Part shown: positions 1-9,536 of the stretch, in pieces | Numbering within the stretch: position 1 is the first letter of the stretch | Layout of the letters: each line of letters opens with the position of its first letter | DNA from: Ottelia alismoides | Taxonomy: Eukaryota > Streptophyta > Magnoliopsida > Alismatales > Hydrocharitaceae | Length of the DNA stretch: 64,000 nt | Assembly: GCA_037367405.1 (NCBI GenBank) | Contig: JAZKJV010006035.1 | Location: 62,001-126,000 of the forward strand | Direction of reading: 5' to 3' | Position numbers and translations under genes: made by a program | Notes under the pieces: generated by a model | Database searches by the model: none | What the model was told of the DNA's origin: nothing | Seen by the model: the letters and a program-made list of their open reading frames with translations, nothing else

Positions 1-63
1 CGTTCTTCTTATTGTTATTTTATCTTTATTCCATGTTACGCTTCCGCTTCTGATTTTCTAACA
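1..63 (+). mobile_element. Terminal part of a family T LTR
   Basis: The first 63 bases match the last part of the family T LTR seen complete at 25530-25803 and 27842-28152, including the TTTTCTAACA end. The next bases (ATGAG) are not a primer binding site, so this is the end of a 3' LTR or a solo LTR whose remainder lies left of the window. Confidence 0.75.
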
Positions 64-125
64 ATGAGTAAATAAAGGTTCAACAAGGTTCCTAAAGAAT
101 ACGAAGAAGATGAGATGGAGCCAAG

Positions 126-195
126 CCAACTGTAGCTCAGTTGATAAGGCATAAATCCCCAGGTTCTGATAGATCAAGGTTCAACTTTCACTGTT
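126..195 (+). repeat. tRNA-like or SINE remnant
   Basis: TAGCTCAGTTG at 133-143 fits a Pol III A box, and GGTTCAACTTT from 178 resembles a B box at tRNA-like spacing. No full cloverleaf or acceptor stem can be drawn, so this is at best a decayed tRNA or the head of a tRNA-derived SINE. Confidence 0.3.
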
Positions 196-1142
196 GTTAT
201 ATTGGGAGGAGAGTTATCAATAAACTTGCAGGTGCGCCAAAAGTTAGCTCAGTCACATTTACTGACAAATAATCGACACTACTAGAGAGACAGGCGGATT
301 GCAACATCAGTGCAGGATGGTGGCCTGGTTTTGATTCACTAACCTTTGTGTAGATCATGTTTCCTGCCTTGTATCTTTCATGCCAAACACGTCGAAAGAG
401 TTACAACAAAAATATGGTGTTTTCCTTCAATGAACACATAAAAGCATCTTCTAATAAGATGACACTCATCCTGGACGATGCTCAAACTTCTTCGAAATAG
501 TCCTATCAGAGCTACGCAATGTCAAGAAGATGACAGGTTTGTGCTTCACAACATCATTCTATTACATGTGGTAACTACATGAGGTTTACAAAATTTAACT
601 AAAGAAGCAATCATATATTATTTAGCCTTATCACACCCAAGAACCTTGACCGATGTATCGAACTATTTTTCAACCATCCTAACAAAGTTACATACAACCA
701 CATGAAATTCAAATTCACTCTCGATGAGATACATGAATACACATCTGGACCATTCACTAATGAATGCAACTGATAACTATGAGTGGAGATAATTCGTGGA
801 CCATTCGATGACTTCGGTGTGATTGCTCGATCATAAAAATCAAAAACAGATGGTTGCTCAACAAAACATCCAAGTGACTAATCAACATCGCATCCAAGTG
901 ACTTATCAACATCGAAGAAGTGATTGATTACAAGATACCAATCACCAGTAAAAAAGTGGTTAATCGACAGAGAAGATTGGTCAATCATCTTCTAATCATT
1001 TAAGAATGGAGGCCATCGATTATGAAAGATACTTGTTACAATATGTGATCGATTAATACATTGAGATCATAAACATATAGAATAAAGTATAGCTGATAAT
1101 ATCTAATTACTGATGGTCATAACAATTGTCTAGCAAGTTGTT
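196..1142. other. No gene recognised; one short tandem repeat
   Basis: AT-rich sequence without a credible coding frame. A 24-bp unit (CATCCAAGTGACT/AATCAACATCG type) is present twice in a row at 867-914 with one difference. The rest may be decayed retroelement, but no domain can be named. Confidence 0.4.
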
Positions 1143-1228
1143 TGTTGCATATTACAAAAGCAAACACGCACAAAACAAAACAAGAAAACATTTGTGCACA
1201 TGGATTTACGAGGTTCACCCTTAAGTAG
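1143..1228 (-). mobile_element. Remnant of an LTR of family Y, split by the family T array
   Basis: This stretch, read together with about 6126-6310, resembles the minus orientation of the family Y LTR seen at 37041-37418 and 44556-44905. Shared features are a GGATTTAC-AGGTTCACCC block followed, across the insertion, by a GTGGTGATCGATTT-CACT block. The family T array interrupts it at AGTAG. Similarity is judged by eye and is diverged. Confidence 0.4.
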
Positions 1229-1545
1229 TGTTAGAAAATCGGAATCGGAAGCAATAACATGGATAAAATGATAAACAACGAAAAGAAGAACGGGATTTTA
1301 CGTGGAACCCTACTCCGTGAGGAGCGGGATGAAACCACGGGAGAAGCCCTCAACGGGGCATGCTATGCATTGCTTTTTCTCAATGAGTACAGGAGGTCTG
1401 TGGCTCCTTATATAGCCTCTCCAGAGCCTCCAAGTCCCACCACTAGGCGGTATGGGACTAAACACATGGATGGGGTAAATGGATCTTCTCCAGGATCCAT
1501 TTACCTTGTTACAACTCAATGACGCATAGAACTAATACTCCAACA
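1229..1545 (-). repeat. LTR 1 of the family T array (3' LTR)
   Basis: A 317-bp LTR. On the minus strand it contains a TATA-like GCTATATAAGG at about 1411-1421 and a palindrome in which GGTAAATGGATC and GATCCATTTACC face each other across 8 bases (around 1475-1506). The polypurine tract adjoins at 1546-1556. Confidence 0.88.
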
Positions 1546-3509
1546 CTCCCCCTCAAGTTGGAGCATGCAATGCTCAGCTTGGACAAACAGAAAGATACTC
1601 AACTCAACGCTACAAGACACTACGGACAATATCAACCCAACGCGCACATTGCTGCAGTCGAGGACGTTGCTTATCATGCCGTGCAGGTGAGGAGGACGAA
1701 CGGGCTAGAGTGTGAGTCATCTGAATCTCCTCGTCGCAGAGCATGTGCTCTGAATTGGGCCTGTCAGAGTCACTGCAACTGAAATGAGTCTCCTCGTCGG
1801 AGTACTCTGGCCCGCCACAATAATGTGGACAACTGCTCCATCTCTGAAAAGGGCCTAATTGAAAATGGACGTGGCTGTGCAATCCTAGTCGGAATCCACG
1901 GTCGCTGGAGAATGGAGTCTGAAATAAGTCTCCTCGTCGGAGAACTGGGTCTCTCCCATCTGGCTCAGAGAATGGTGCACTGCTCTGGTGTACCTATGAT
2001 ACTACATGAAAACCCTTGCCCTCAAGGGAATGGTCCTCTGCTCTGGAGTCCCTATGGCTCACATGAAGACTCTGGCCGAACAACAACAAGAATGATGGAG
2101 ACCTCGAACTGATGATGGCAACATATGCTCATCTGAAAATGACCGCACACTTGTGCGTGTCTGAAACTGGAGACTCGGAAACAATGATCGTCGAGTCTGA
2201 AACCGAACTGTAGAGTCTGATCATCTGGCTGGTCTGGAGACTGATATCTGAATCTGGAATGTGGATCTAGACCTATGACTCTACATATATACTCCCCCTT
2301 TCTCCCATACTTGTCGGAAAATGAACATCGACAAAGTTGGGAGAAAACAAGATAATATGGGGGTGAACAAGAACTTCCAAAAAAAACGTGCGGCTTTTCT
2401 TCAAATTTTTTTAAACCACCCTTCTTCTCTCTCTCTCTTTTTAAAGCCGTTTCAATTTTTTTCGGCTTTTCATCATCAAACATTTTTTTTCAAATACGTG
2501 CGACTCCTTTTTTTTATTGCACGTGCCTTTTTTTTTGAAAAACATGCCTCTTAAAAGGAACAAACGTGGCCCACATGGTCACCATAAATATTGCATTTTT
2601 TAAGGCCGCAGCCCCTTGGGCTTCTTTTTTTTTAATCGGCCGCAGCCCCCTTGGGCTTTCCAATTTTTTTCTTTTTTTTTAATCGGCCGCAGCCCCCTTG
2701 GGCTTTCCAAATATTTTTTTTAAAACGGGTCTCCCATCCCTAGGGTTCCCACGATTGGGAACCCAACTTCAAATGCCGCCGCCCCCACTTTAGGGTTCCC
2801 TCGGGAACCCTTCTCCTACTAAAATTGCCCACGATGGGGGCCTGTTAGGATGATGCCGCCACCAGCACAGATCAGAGGGACGCTGGAAGGAGGCGCCGCC
2901 TGCTGGGGATCGGGCGAGTTGCCGCATGGGAAGGGTTTGCACTTGGGAGGAGGTATGGCTCGATGGAGGTCCACCTGGGGGCAGAAGGCAGGATAGGAGG
3001 CGCCGAATGGAGGTGTCATGGAGGTGCGCGAGAAGCAGGAGTTCCGCCTGGGCTCTTGGGGTCTCGCGATCTGGAGATGGGAGAAGCGCCTGGGGTGTGC
3101 GCGCGACATTGGAGGGCCGAATGACAGGGAGCTGCGGCAAGGCGCACGCGTGCGGAGAATCGAGGAGCGCCTCCTGTAGTACAGCCTGGGCATGGCTGGG
3201 CTCCGCCTCCTGCGGACTGGAAAGGCGCGCTAGGGCTTCAGAGATGAAACCCCCATTTCAGAGATGAAATCCTCGTCTGGAGAGGATCTGGAACTTTAAA
3301 ATCACCAAACTTCAAGAATGAAACCCTAGCGATGCAGATCTGGACAAGAGCCTTGAATCCATGGAGGATCTAGGGTTTCAGACTGAAACCCTAGAATTGA
3401 ATCGAAACTCGAACATTCTTCAAGAACAAATCCACGAACAATAAATGAATCGAAACTCGACTAAAAAATATAACACGATTCCTCGAGAATCGAACCCGCT
3501 CTGATACCA
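1546..3509 (-). mobile_element. Non-coding internal region 1 of family T
   Basis: On the minus strand it begins with primer binding site TGGTATCAGAGCGGG (3495-3509), complementary to the usual tRNA-iMet 3' end, and finishes with a polypurine tract (1546-1556). Between them is a GC-rich leader (about 2790-3260), three direct copies of a GGCCGCAGCCCC-TTGGGCTT unit at 2601-2712, and a region of repeated CTCCGACGAGGAG-type motifs. The open frames of 69-143 aa do not match gag or pol, and their counterparts in the two relatives are not kept open in the same way, so I treat them as chance frames. Confidence 0.8.
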
Positions 3510-3825
3510 TGTTAGAAATTGGAAGCGGAAGCAATAACATGGATAAAATGATAAACAACGAAAAGAAGAACGGGATTTTACGTGGAACCCTACTCCGTGA
3601 GGAGCGGGATGAAACCACGGGAGAAGCCCTCAACGGGGCATGCTATGCATTGCTTTTTCTCAATGAGTACAGGAGGTCTGGGGCTCCTTATATAGCCTAT
3701 CCAGAGCCTCCAAGTCCCACCACTAGGCGGTATGGGACTAAACACATGGATGGGGTAAATGGATCTTCTCCAGGATCCATTTACCCTGTTACAACTCAAT
3801 GACGCATAGAACTAATACTCCAACA
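3510..3825 (-). repeat. LTR 2 (shared central LTR) of the family T array
   Basis: A 316-bp LTR lying between the two internal regions. It acts as the 5' LTR of the left unit (next to the primer binding site at 3495-3509) and the 3' LTR of the right unit (next to the polypurine tract at 3826-3836). A few substitutions distinguish it from LTRs 1 and 3. Confidence 0.88.
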
Positions 3826-5803
3826 CTCCCCCTCAAGCTGGAGCATGCAATGCTCAGCTTGGACAAACAGAAAGATACTCAACTCAACGCTACAAGACAC
3901 TACGGACAATATCAACCCAACGCACACATTGCTGCAGTCGAGGACGTTGCTTCTCATGCCGTGCAGGTGAGGAGGACGAACGGGCTGGAGTGTGAGTCAT
4001 CTGAATCTCCTCGTCGGAGAGCATGTGCTCTGAACTGCGCCTGTCAGAGTCACTGCAACTGAAATGAGTCTCCTCGTCGGAGTACTCTGGCCTGCCATAA
4101 TAATGTGGACAACTGCTCCATCTCTGAAAAGGCCTAACTGAAAACGGACGTGGCCGTGCAATCCTCGTCGGAATCCACGGTCGCTGGAGAATGGAGTCTG
4201 AAATAAGTCTCCTCGTCGGAGAACTTGGTCTCTCCCATCTGGCTCAGAGAATGGTGCACTGCTCTGGTGTACCTATGATACCACATGGAAACCCTTGCCC
4301 TCAAGGGAATGGTCCTCTGCTCTGGAGTCCCTATGGCTCACATGAAAACTCTGGCCGAACAACAACAAGAATGATGGGGACCTCGAACTGATGATGGCAA
4401 CATATGCTCATCTGAAAATGACCGCACACTTATGCGTGTCTGAAACTGGAGACTCGGAAACAATGATCGTCGAGTCTGAAATCGAACTGTAGAGTCTGAT
4501 CATCTGGCTGGTCTGGAGACTGATATCTGAATCTGGAATGTGGATCTAGACCTGTGACTCTACATATATACTCCCCCTTTCTCCCATACTTGTCGGAAAA
4601 TGAACATCGACAAAGTTGGGAGAAGACAAGATAATATGGGGGTGAACAAGAACTTCCAAAAAAACGTGCGGCTTTTCTTCAAATTTTTTTAAACCGTCCT
4701 TCTTCTCTCTCTCTTTTTTTCAAAGCCGTTTCAATTTTTTTTCGGCTTTTCATCATCAAACATTTTTTTTCAAATACGTGCGATCCTTTTTTTTTATTTC
4801 ACGCGCCTTTTTTTTTGAAAAACACGCCTCTTAAAAGGAACAAACGTGGCCCAGGAACAAACGTGGCCCACATGGTCACCATAAATATTGCATTTTTTAA
4901 GGCCGCAGCCCCTTGGGCTTCTTTTTTTTTAATCGGCCGCAGCCCCCTTGGGCTTTCCATTTTTTTCTTTTTTTAATCGGCCGCAGCCCCCTTGGGCTTT
5001 CCAAATATTTTTTTTAAAACGGATCTCCCATCCCTAGGGTTCCCACGATTGGGAACCCAACTTCAAATGCTGCCGCCCCCACTTTAGGGTTCCCTCGGGA
5101 ACCCTTCTCCTACTAAAATTGCCCACGATGGGGGCCTGTTAGGATGATGCCGCCACCAGCACAGATCAGAGGGACACTGGAAGGAGGCGCCGCCTGCTGG
5201 GGATCGGGCGAGTTGCCGCCTGGGAAGGGTTTGCACCTGGGAGGAGGTATGGCTCGATGGAGGTCCGCCCGGGGGCAGAAGGCAGGACAGGAGGCGTTGA
5301 ATGGAGGTGTCATGGAGGTGCGCGAGAAGCAGGAGTTCCGCCTGGGCTCTTGGGGTCTCGAGATCTGGAGATGGGAGAAGCGCCTGGGGTGTGCGCGCGA
5401 CATTGGAGGGCCGAATGACAGGGAGCTGCGGCAAGGCGCACGCGTGCGGAGAATTGAGGAGCGCCGCCTGTAGTACAGCCTGGGCATGGCTGGGCTCCGC
5501 CTCCTGCGGACTGGAAAGGCGCGCTAGGGCTTCAGAGATGAAACCCCCATTTCAGAGATGAAACCCTCGTCTGGAGAGGATCTGGAACTTTAAAATCACC
5601 AAACTTCAAGAATGAAACCCTAGCGATGCAGATCTGGATAGGAGCCTTGAATCCATGGAGAATCTAGGGTTTCAGACTGAAACCCTAGAATTGAATCGAA
5701 ACTCGAACATTCTTCAAGAACAAATCCACGAACAATAAATGAATCGAAACCCGACTAAAAAATATAACACGATTCCTTGAGAATCGAACCCGCTCTGATA
5801 CCA
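3826..5803 (-). mobile_element. Non-coding internal region 2 of family T
   Basis: Nearly a copy of 1546-3509, with scattered substitutions and small indels, including a local duplication of AACAAACGTGGCCC around 4838-4870. The primer binding site is at 5789-5803. The three-fold GGCCGCAGCCCC-TTGGGCTT repeat recurs at about 4890-5002. There is no gag-pol frame. Confidence 0.8.
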
Positions 5804-6120
5804 TGTTAGAAAATCGGAAGCAGAAGCAATAACATGGATAAAATGATAAACAATGAAAAGAAGAACGGGATTTTACGTGGAACCCTACTCTGTGAGGAGC
5901 GGGATGAAACCACGGGAGAAGCCCTCAACGGGGCATGCTATGCATTGCTTTTTCTCAATGAGTACAGGAGGTCTGAGGCTCCTTATATAGCCTCTCCAGA
6001 GCCTCCAAGTCCCACCACTAGGCGGTATGGGACTAAACACATGGATGGGGTGAGTGGATCTTCTCCCGGATCCATTTACCCTGTTACAACTCAATGACGC
6101 ATAGAACTAATACTCCAACA
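5804..6120 (-). repeat. LTR 3 of the family T array (5' LTR)
   Basis: A 317-bp LTR that closes the array. Its outer edge meets AGTAG at 6121-6125, the second copy of the target duplication. Confidence 0.88.
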
Positions 6121-6125
6121 AGTAG

Positions 6126-8168
6126 GTTACGTCTTCATGCGGTGGTGATCGATTTCACTAAAAGAGAAGAAGGCAAAAATATAGAGGATATTAAAACACC
6201 TAACCCTCTGGACTTGATAGATCTTTAGTCCTAAAGTCTAGGCTTGGGTTGGGACTGAGAGCCATTGGGAGTTCCTCTATAGTAGCAACCCAACCTATCT
6301 GAGTGAAGATCCTACAAAGTAGGTTCAATGTGGTAATAACAAGCTGTTTGGAGAACTGGTTGACACTCTTACTTCAATGCTTATGCATGAGTGTATTATC
6401 CCTGGAAGCATGAGTGCCATTTAAACTGTAAGATTAGGAAGAACGTAGGGTCTGAATGGCTTCAAACCTTAGAGCAGGATGTTAGAAGTGCATCCTTGGA
6501 GAATGACACCTATGTGAGTGTTACTATGGGCCGTAATTAAAGGAAGAGGGTCTTTTCACTTCGTTCATGTTAAGGTGAAATAATAAACTCAAGTGGGGTT
6601 CAAACTGGAAGGTACCTTTACTGAAACCAAAGTGTGACAACCGAAAGATGTCTTTTGACTCTCTTTGAATCTCTTTTCAAATTGTTGAATTCGTGGGGAT
6701 TGTTGTATTTAAATTGACTATAATTAGGTTTTAACTTAGTAAACCTATATGATTATATTGGGAATCAAATTGATTTCAAGTGGAAAGCCAATTATGTTGG
6801 AAGTAAAGTTGGGAATTCTCAAATTTGAAACAAGGGGAGTTTTTTGATAACGTTTTAGTACCACCTTTAGTCGTTCTAAAACTTTGGTGGACTTATATAT
6901 GAGTTCACACCCTAAGATCTTGTAGAAATGGTAGAGAGGAGGAATGGAGGACCACACATGTGCGCACGCCCTGCTCCGCTCTCTCTGCATCTCGGACCCT
7001 AGAGAGTCCATTCAGATCTCGACACTTCTGTTGCGGGTTTCATTAGTGTGTCGAATGAATTAATCATGTGGATTAATTATGATTAAACCACTACGGGAAT
7101 TAGACTTGACCCAACGACTCAGACTAAGTCGCCATTTCGGAATCTGGAAGGATGCTCGTTGAGGGGCATTCTTGGAAACTGAAAAGATCGTGCCCTAGGT
7201 CTTCTTACACCCATACCCAGATGTTTTTTCCTCTCATGCAAGAAAACCTCCATCTCTCTCTCTCTCGCACGCGTGCTTTTGAGGACAACCTCATCGGTAT
7301 GCACGGAAGACGACCGTGTGTCGTCGTATCCTGAGAGCGGATCGCAAGTACTCTACACACCGGTCTTATGGGGGCAATATCCTCTCTAAGGATAGTCCTT
7401 CATGGACGCTCCGGTGATCTCTACTGTAACTTATTTACTGATTTGTTTGTCGTGTTTGGTTTATTCTTTCACCTTTATATGGTCCTTCCCTACTTGGGTG
7501 CGTTTCATATTTTGAATCGGTACGTGTTTACATTCTGTAATTGAATCATGAATCCGAAACGTATGATTATCTGTTTGTTAATTTGTGATGCTTGGTTAAT
7601 AATTTGTGTTGAGCCTGATAATTAATGTTTAATGTATTACCTTGATGAGCTTATTAACAACATAACCAAATATGCAATTTTCATAGAAATGTCAACAATG
7701 AGTAAACAACCCCTACTATGCACAAAAAAATCTGGAAAAAAACAGTGACAAATATAAGAATTCCAACAAGAAACATGGAATCCATAATACGAAATCATAG
7801 AGAAATTGAGGACTCAAAGACAGCAACTGCCCCTTTGAACTGCATGTTAACATGTTACTTAGTCTACACAAGTATTCCATGTAACAGAGAATCTACTCCT
7901 TTCTTATTGCAAAGAGAGCAATACATCTGCCTTGAGACTTTTACTGCATAAAGATTGTGTTTCTATAGTTGGTAAATCATCACACAGCACTTGTTTTCTA
8001 GCATATTTATTGATTGCATTGGTAGTTGAGGCCAACGGAAACCAACGCAGCACAAACCTCAGCCTGACCAAAAGCTTTCCTATTGATTGAGAGAAAGAGA
8101 AACCAACATGACCTATATAATCAATCACCAGTTACCTACCAAACGCACCTCACATTTGAGTGAGACAC
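6126..8168. other. Region without a recognised gene
   Basis: About 6126-6310 continues the family Y LTR remnant broken at 1228. Further on there is CT microsatellite at about 7253-7267 and AT-rich sequence with no frame over 90 aa. The last few hundred bases before 8169 would be the promoter and 5' UTR of the CLE gene, but no element in them can be proved by eye. Confidence 0.35.
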
Positions 8169-8417
8169 ATGAGAATGAGAATGGCTGGCATTAGGATGTG
8201 GCTGCTTTGTGCCATACTCTTTCTCTTTTCATCTATAGGCTTTTTGGTCTCCTGCGTCGTGGGACCTTATCGTCGCTGCACGAGTATCGCATCGACAACA
8301 GTCAAGGAAGGAACAACTATGAGATGTGTGCCTAGAGGAGCTTATGAGGTGAAGAGGCTGAGTCCTGGTGGCCCCGATCCACACCACCATTCTCGGAGTT
8401 TATCACAACATTATTGA
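8169..8417 (+). CDS. CLE: CLE (CLAVATA3/ESR-related) signalling peptide precursor
   Basis: An intact 82-aa frame from ATG 8169 to TGA 8415-8417; the frame could open at GTG 8160, but the ATG is preferred in a plant. Residues about 10-31 form a hydrophobic stretch typical of a secretory signal peptide. A short variable middle follows. Residues 63-74 read RLSPGGPDPHHH, the 12-residue CLE motif (DNA 8355-8390) preceded by K, with an 8-residue tail. The motif most resembles the Arabidopsis CLE1-CLE7 class. In the family, the motif is cut out and hydroxylated or glycosylated, and acts outside the cell on leucine-rich-repeat receptor kinases. Its intronless structure, length and C-terminal motif all fit. 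It lies tail-to-tail with the exchanger gene, which ends 0.87 kb downstream. Confidence 0.9.
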   Translation: MRMRMAGIRMWLLCAILFLFSSIGFLVSCVVGPYRRCTSIASTTVKEGTTMRCVPRGAYEVKRLSPGGPDPHHHSRSLSQHY

Positions 8418-8735
8418 TATGTTGAGTTTTAATTATTGTTGTTTGGTACAAAGATTTCCTCGAGGACGAGGAAATTCCTTGGAGTCCCCGTCATGGAAAT
8501 AACTATCTTCTAGTGTCTCCATTTCATCTAAGTTTGTGTGTGCAGATGGAAAAGACAAGGAGAAACAAAAACTTTATGCTGATTATATGTGTACTGGATG
8601 TACGAATTATTTCTCTAACGCATGCATAGTATTCGAGTTTAGCAGTAGTTTTCTTGGTTGATCATTTTTTTCTTCTTTTGGCGATGATAAAGAATCTGCA
8701 GAGCGCAAGCGACGGAAAAGATGAGTAGAGCTTAC

Positions 8736-8920
8736 CTGCATACTCAAGCATATGAGACTTCTTCAAATGGGCAGGAAAACTCATGTTCATAATATACTGA
8801 ATGGCCTTGTTGGACGTGAATATTCCGTGCTTGTGGTAAAAGCCAAGGATCTTCTGCTCGGGCATCGAGCTTCGCATAGGTAACCACGGAGCTTCCACAT
8901 CATATCCAGTATTCCATATG
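8736..8920 (-). CDS. Possible exon of an unrecognised gene
   Basis: The minus strand has an open stretch of about 60 codons with plant-protein-like composition, including GFYHKHGIFTSNKAIQYI. It ends at a good donor, GCAG|GTAAGC (exon end 8736). I do not recognise the protein. No clear acceptor is visible on the upstream side: an in-frame TAA lies a few codons before the shown start. It could be a relic exon or a chance frame. It is not part of the exchanger gene, whose stop codon is upstream at 9288-9290. Confidence 0.25.
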
Positions 8921-9287
8921 GTTGCTTAATTAATCGTCGGACTCGATGTTCATCTCATTATCTATGCTGGGATCCTTGGCAATCGAGGCATTCACAGAAC
9001 ATTTCATTAAAATATACTGAACATTTTTTCAATGCATCGGAAGATGTGATTGTATAAATTACATAGATACCCTTGATTTCGACAAAAATAAGTGAAAATT
9101 AAAGCTGTATAATTTACAGAGAACTTACATATTCAACAGAAACAACTGAACCTGGCCTATGCAAATTTCACTAGAGAAGATGTTTAAAGTGGGAATTAGG
9201 TTTATTTTGGAGACAGTTACAAAGAAGCAAACAGAAGGAAAATACCACTGCCACCTTGCTAGGATGTGAACATTATGTCAAATAGTG

Positions 9288-9536
9288 TTAAGTCCATCCA
9301 AAGATATAGTCAAGGACGTACACCAGCACCAGGGAAAATGGGTAGAGCAGAAAAGCTATAAAACTCGTCCACAACGGGAAATGAATGCGGACGCTGGCGA
9401 AGAGACCCACTATAATGCAAACGAGGATGATTATAAGAACCTCTGATGAGAAGTCCCATGTCAGGTCCCTTATGTAGATGAGAGCGAGGAAAACGGAGAG
9501 GCACAAGGTATTGTTCATTGTTGCTGCCCCATATAT
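9288..9536 (-). CDS. NCL: NCL last exon (final transmembrane segments)
   Basis: It starts after acceptor TGTAG at 9541-9537 with [19 protein letters not shown] and ends at TAA 9288-9290, 82 codons plus stop. The protein is strongly hydrophobic, covering the last helices of the second exchanger domain and ending VLDYIFGWT, as in plant NCL proteins. It joins in phase 0 to the exon ending at 35942, 26.4 kb away. Confidence 0.88.
   Translation of the reverse strand: MYGAATMNNTLCLSVFLALIYIRDLTWDFSSEVLIIILVCIIVGLFASVRIHFPLWTSFIAFLLYPFSLVLVYVLDYIFGWT

Larger units (their letters stand above)
1229..6120 (-). mobile_element. Three-LTR tandem array of non-autonomous LTR element T (T1-T2)
   Basis: The order is LTR (1229-1545), internal (1546-3509), LTR (3510-3825), internal (3826-5803), LTR (5804-6120). 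All parts read on the minus strand, and each LTR starts TG and ends CA. The array is flanked by AGTAG at 1224-1228 and again at 6121-6125, a perfect 5-bp target duplication, so it occupies a single insertion site. Neither internal region has a gag, protease, integrase or reverse transcriptase frame, so mobilisation would need enzymes from another element. The related single copy T3 lies at 25530-28152. Confidence 0.9.

Noticed and set aside
129..195. Functional tRNA gene
   Set aside because: Box-like motifs are present but no acceptor or anticodon stem can be formed, so only a remnant is claimed.
2790..3267. Overlapping 113-124-codon frames in the array interior
   Set aside because: They occur on both strands over the same GC-rich leader. 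The unit-2 copies carry changes without any sign of protein conservation.
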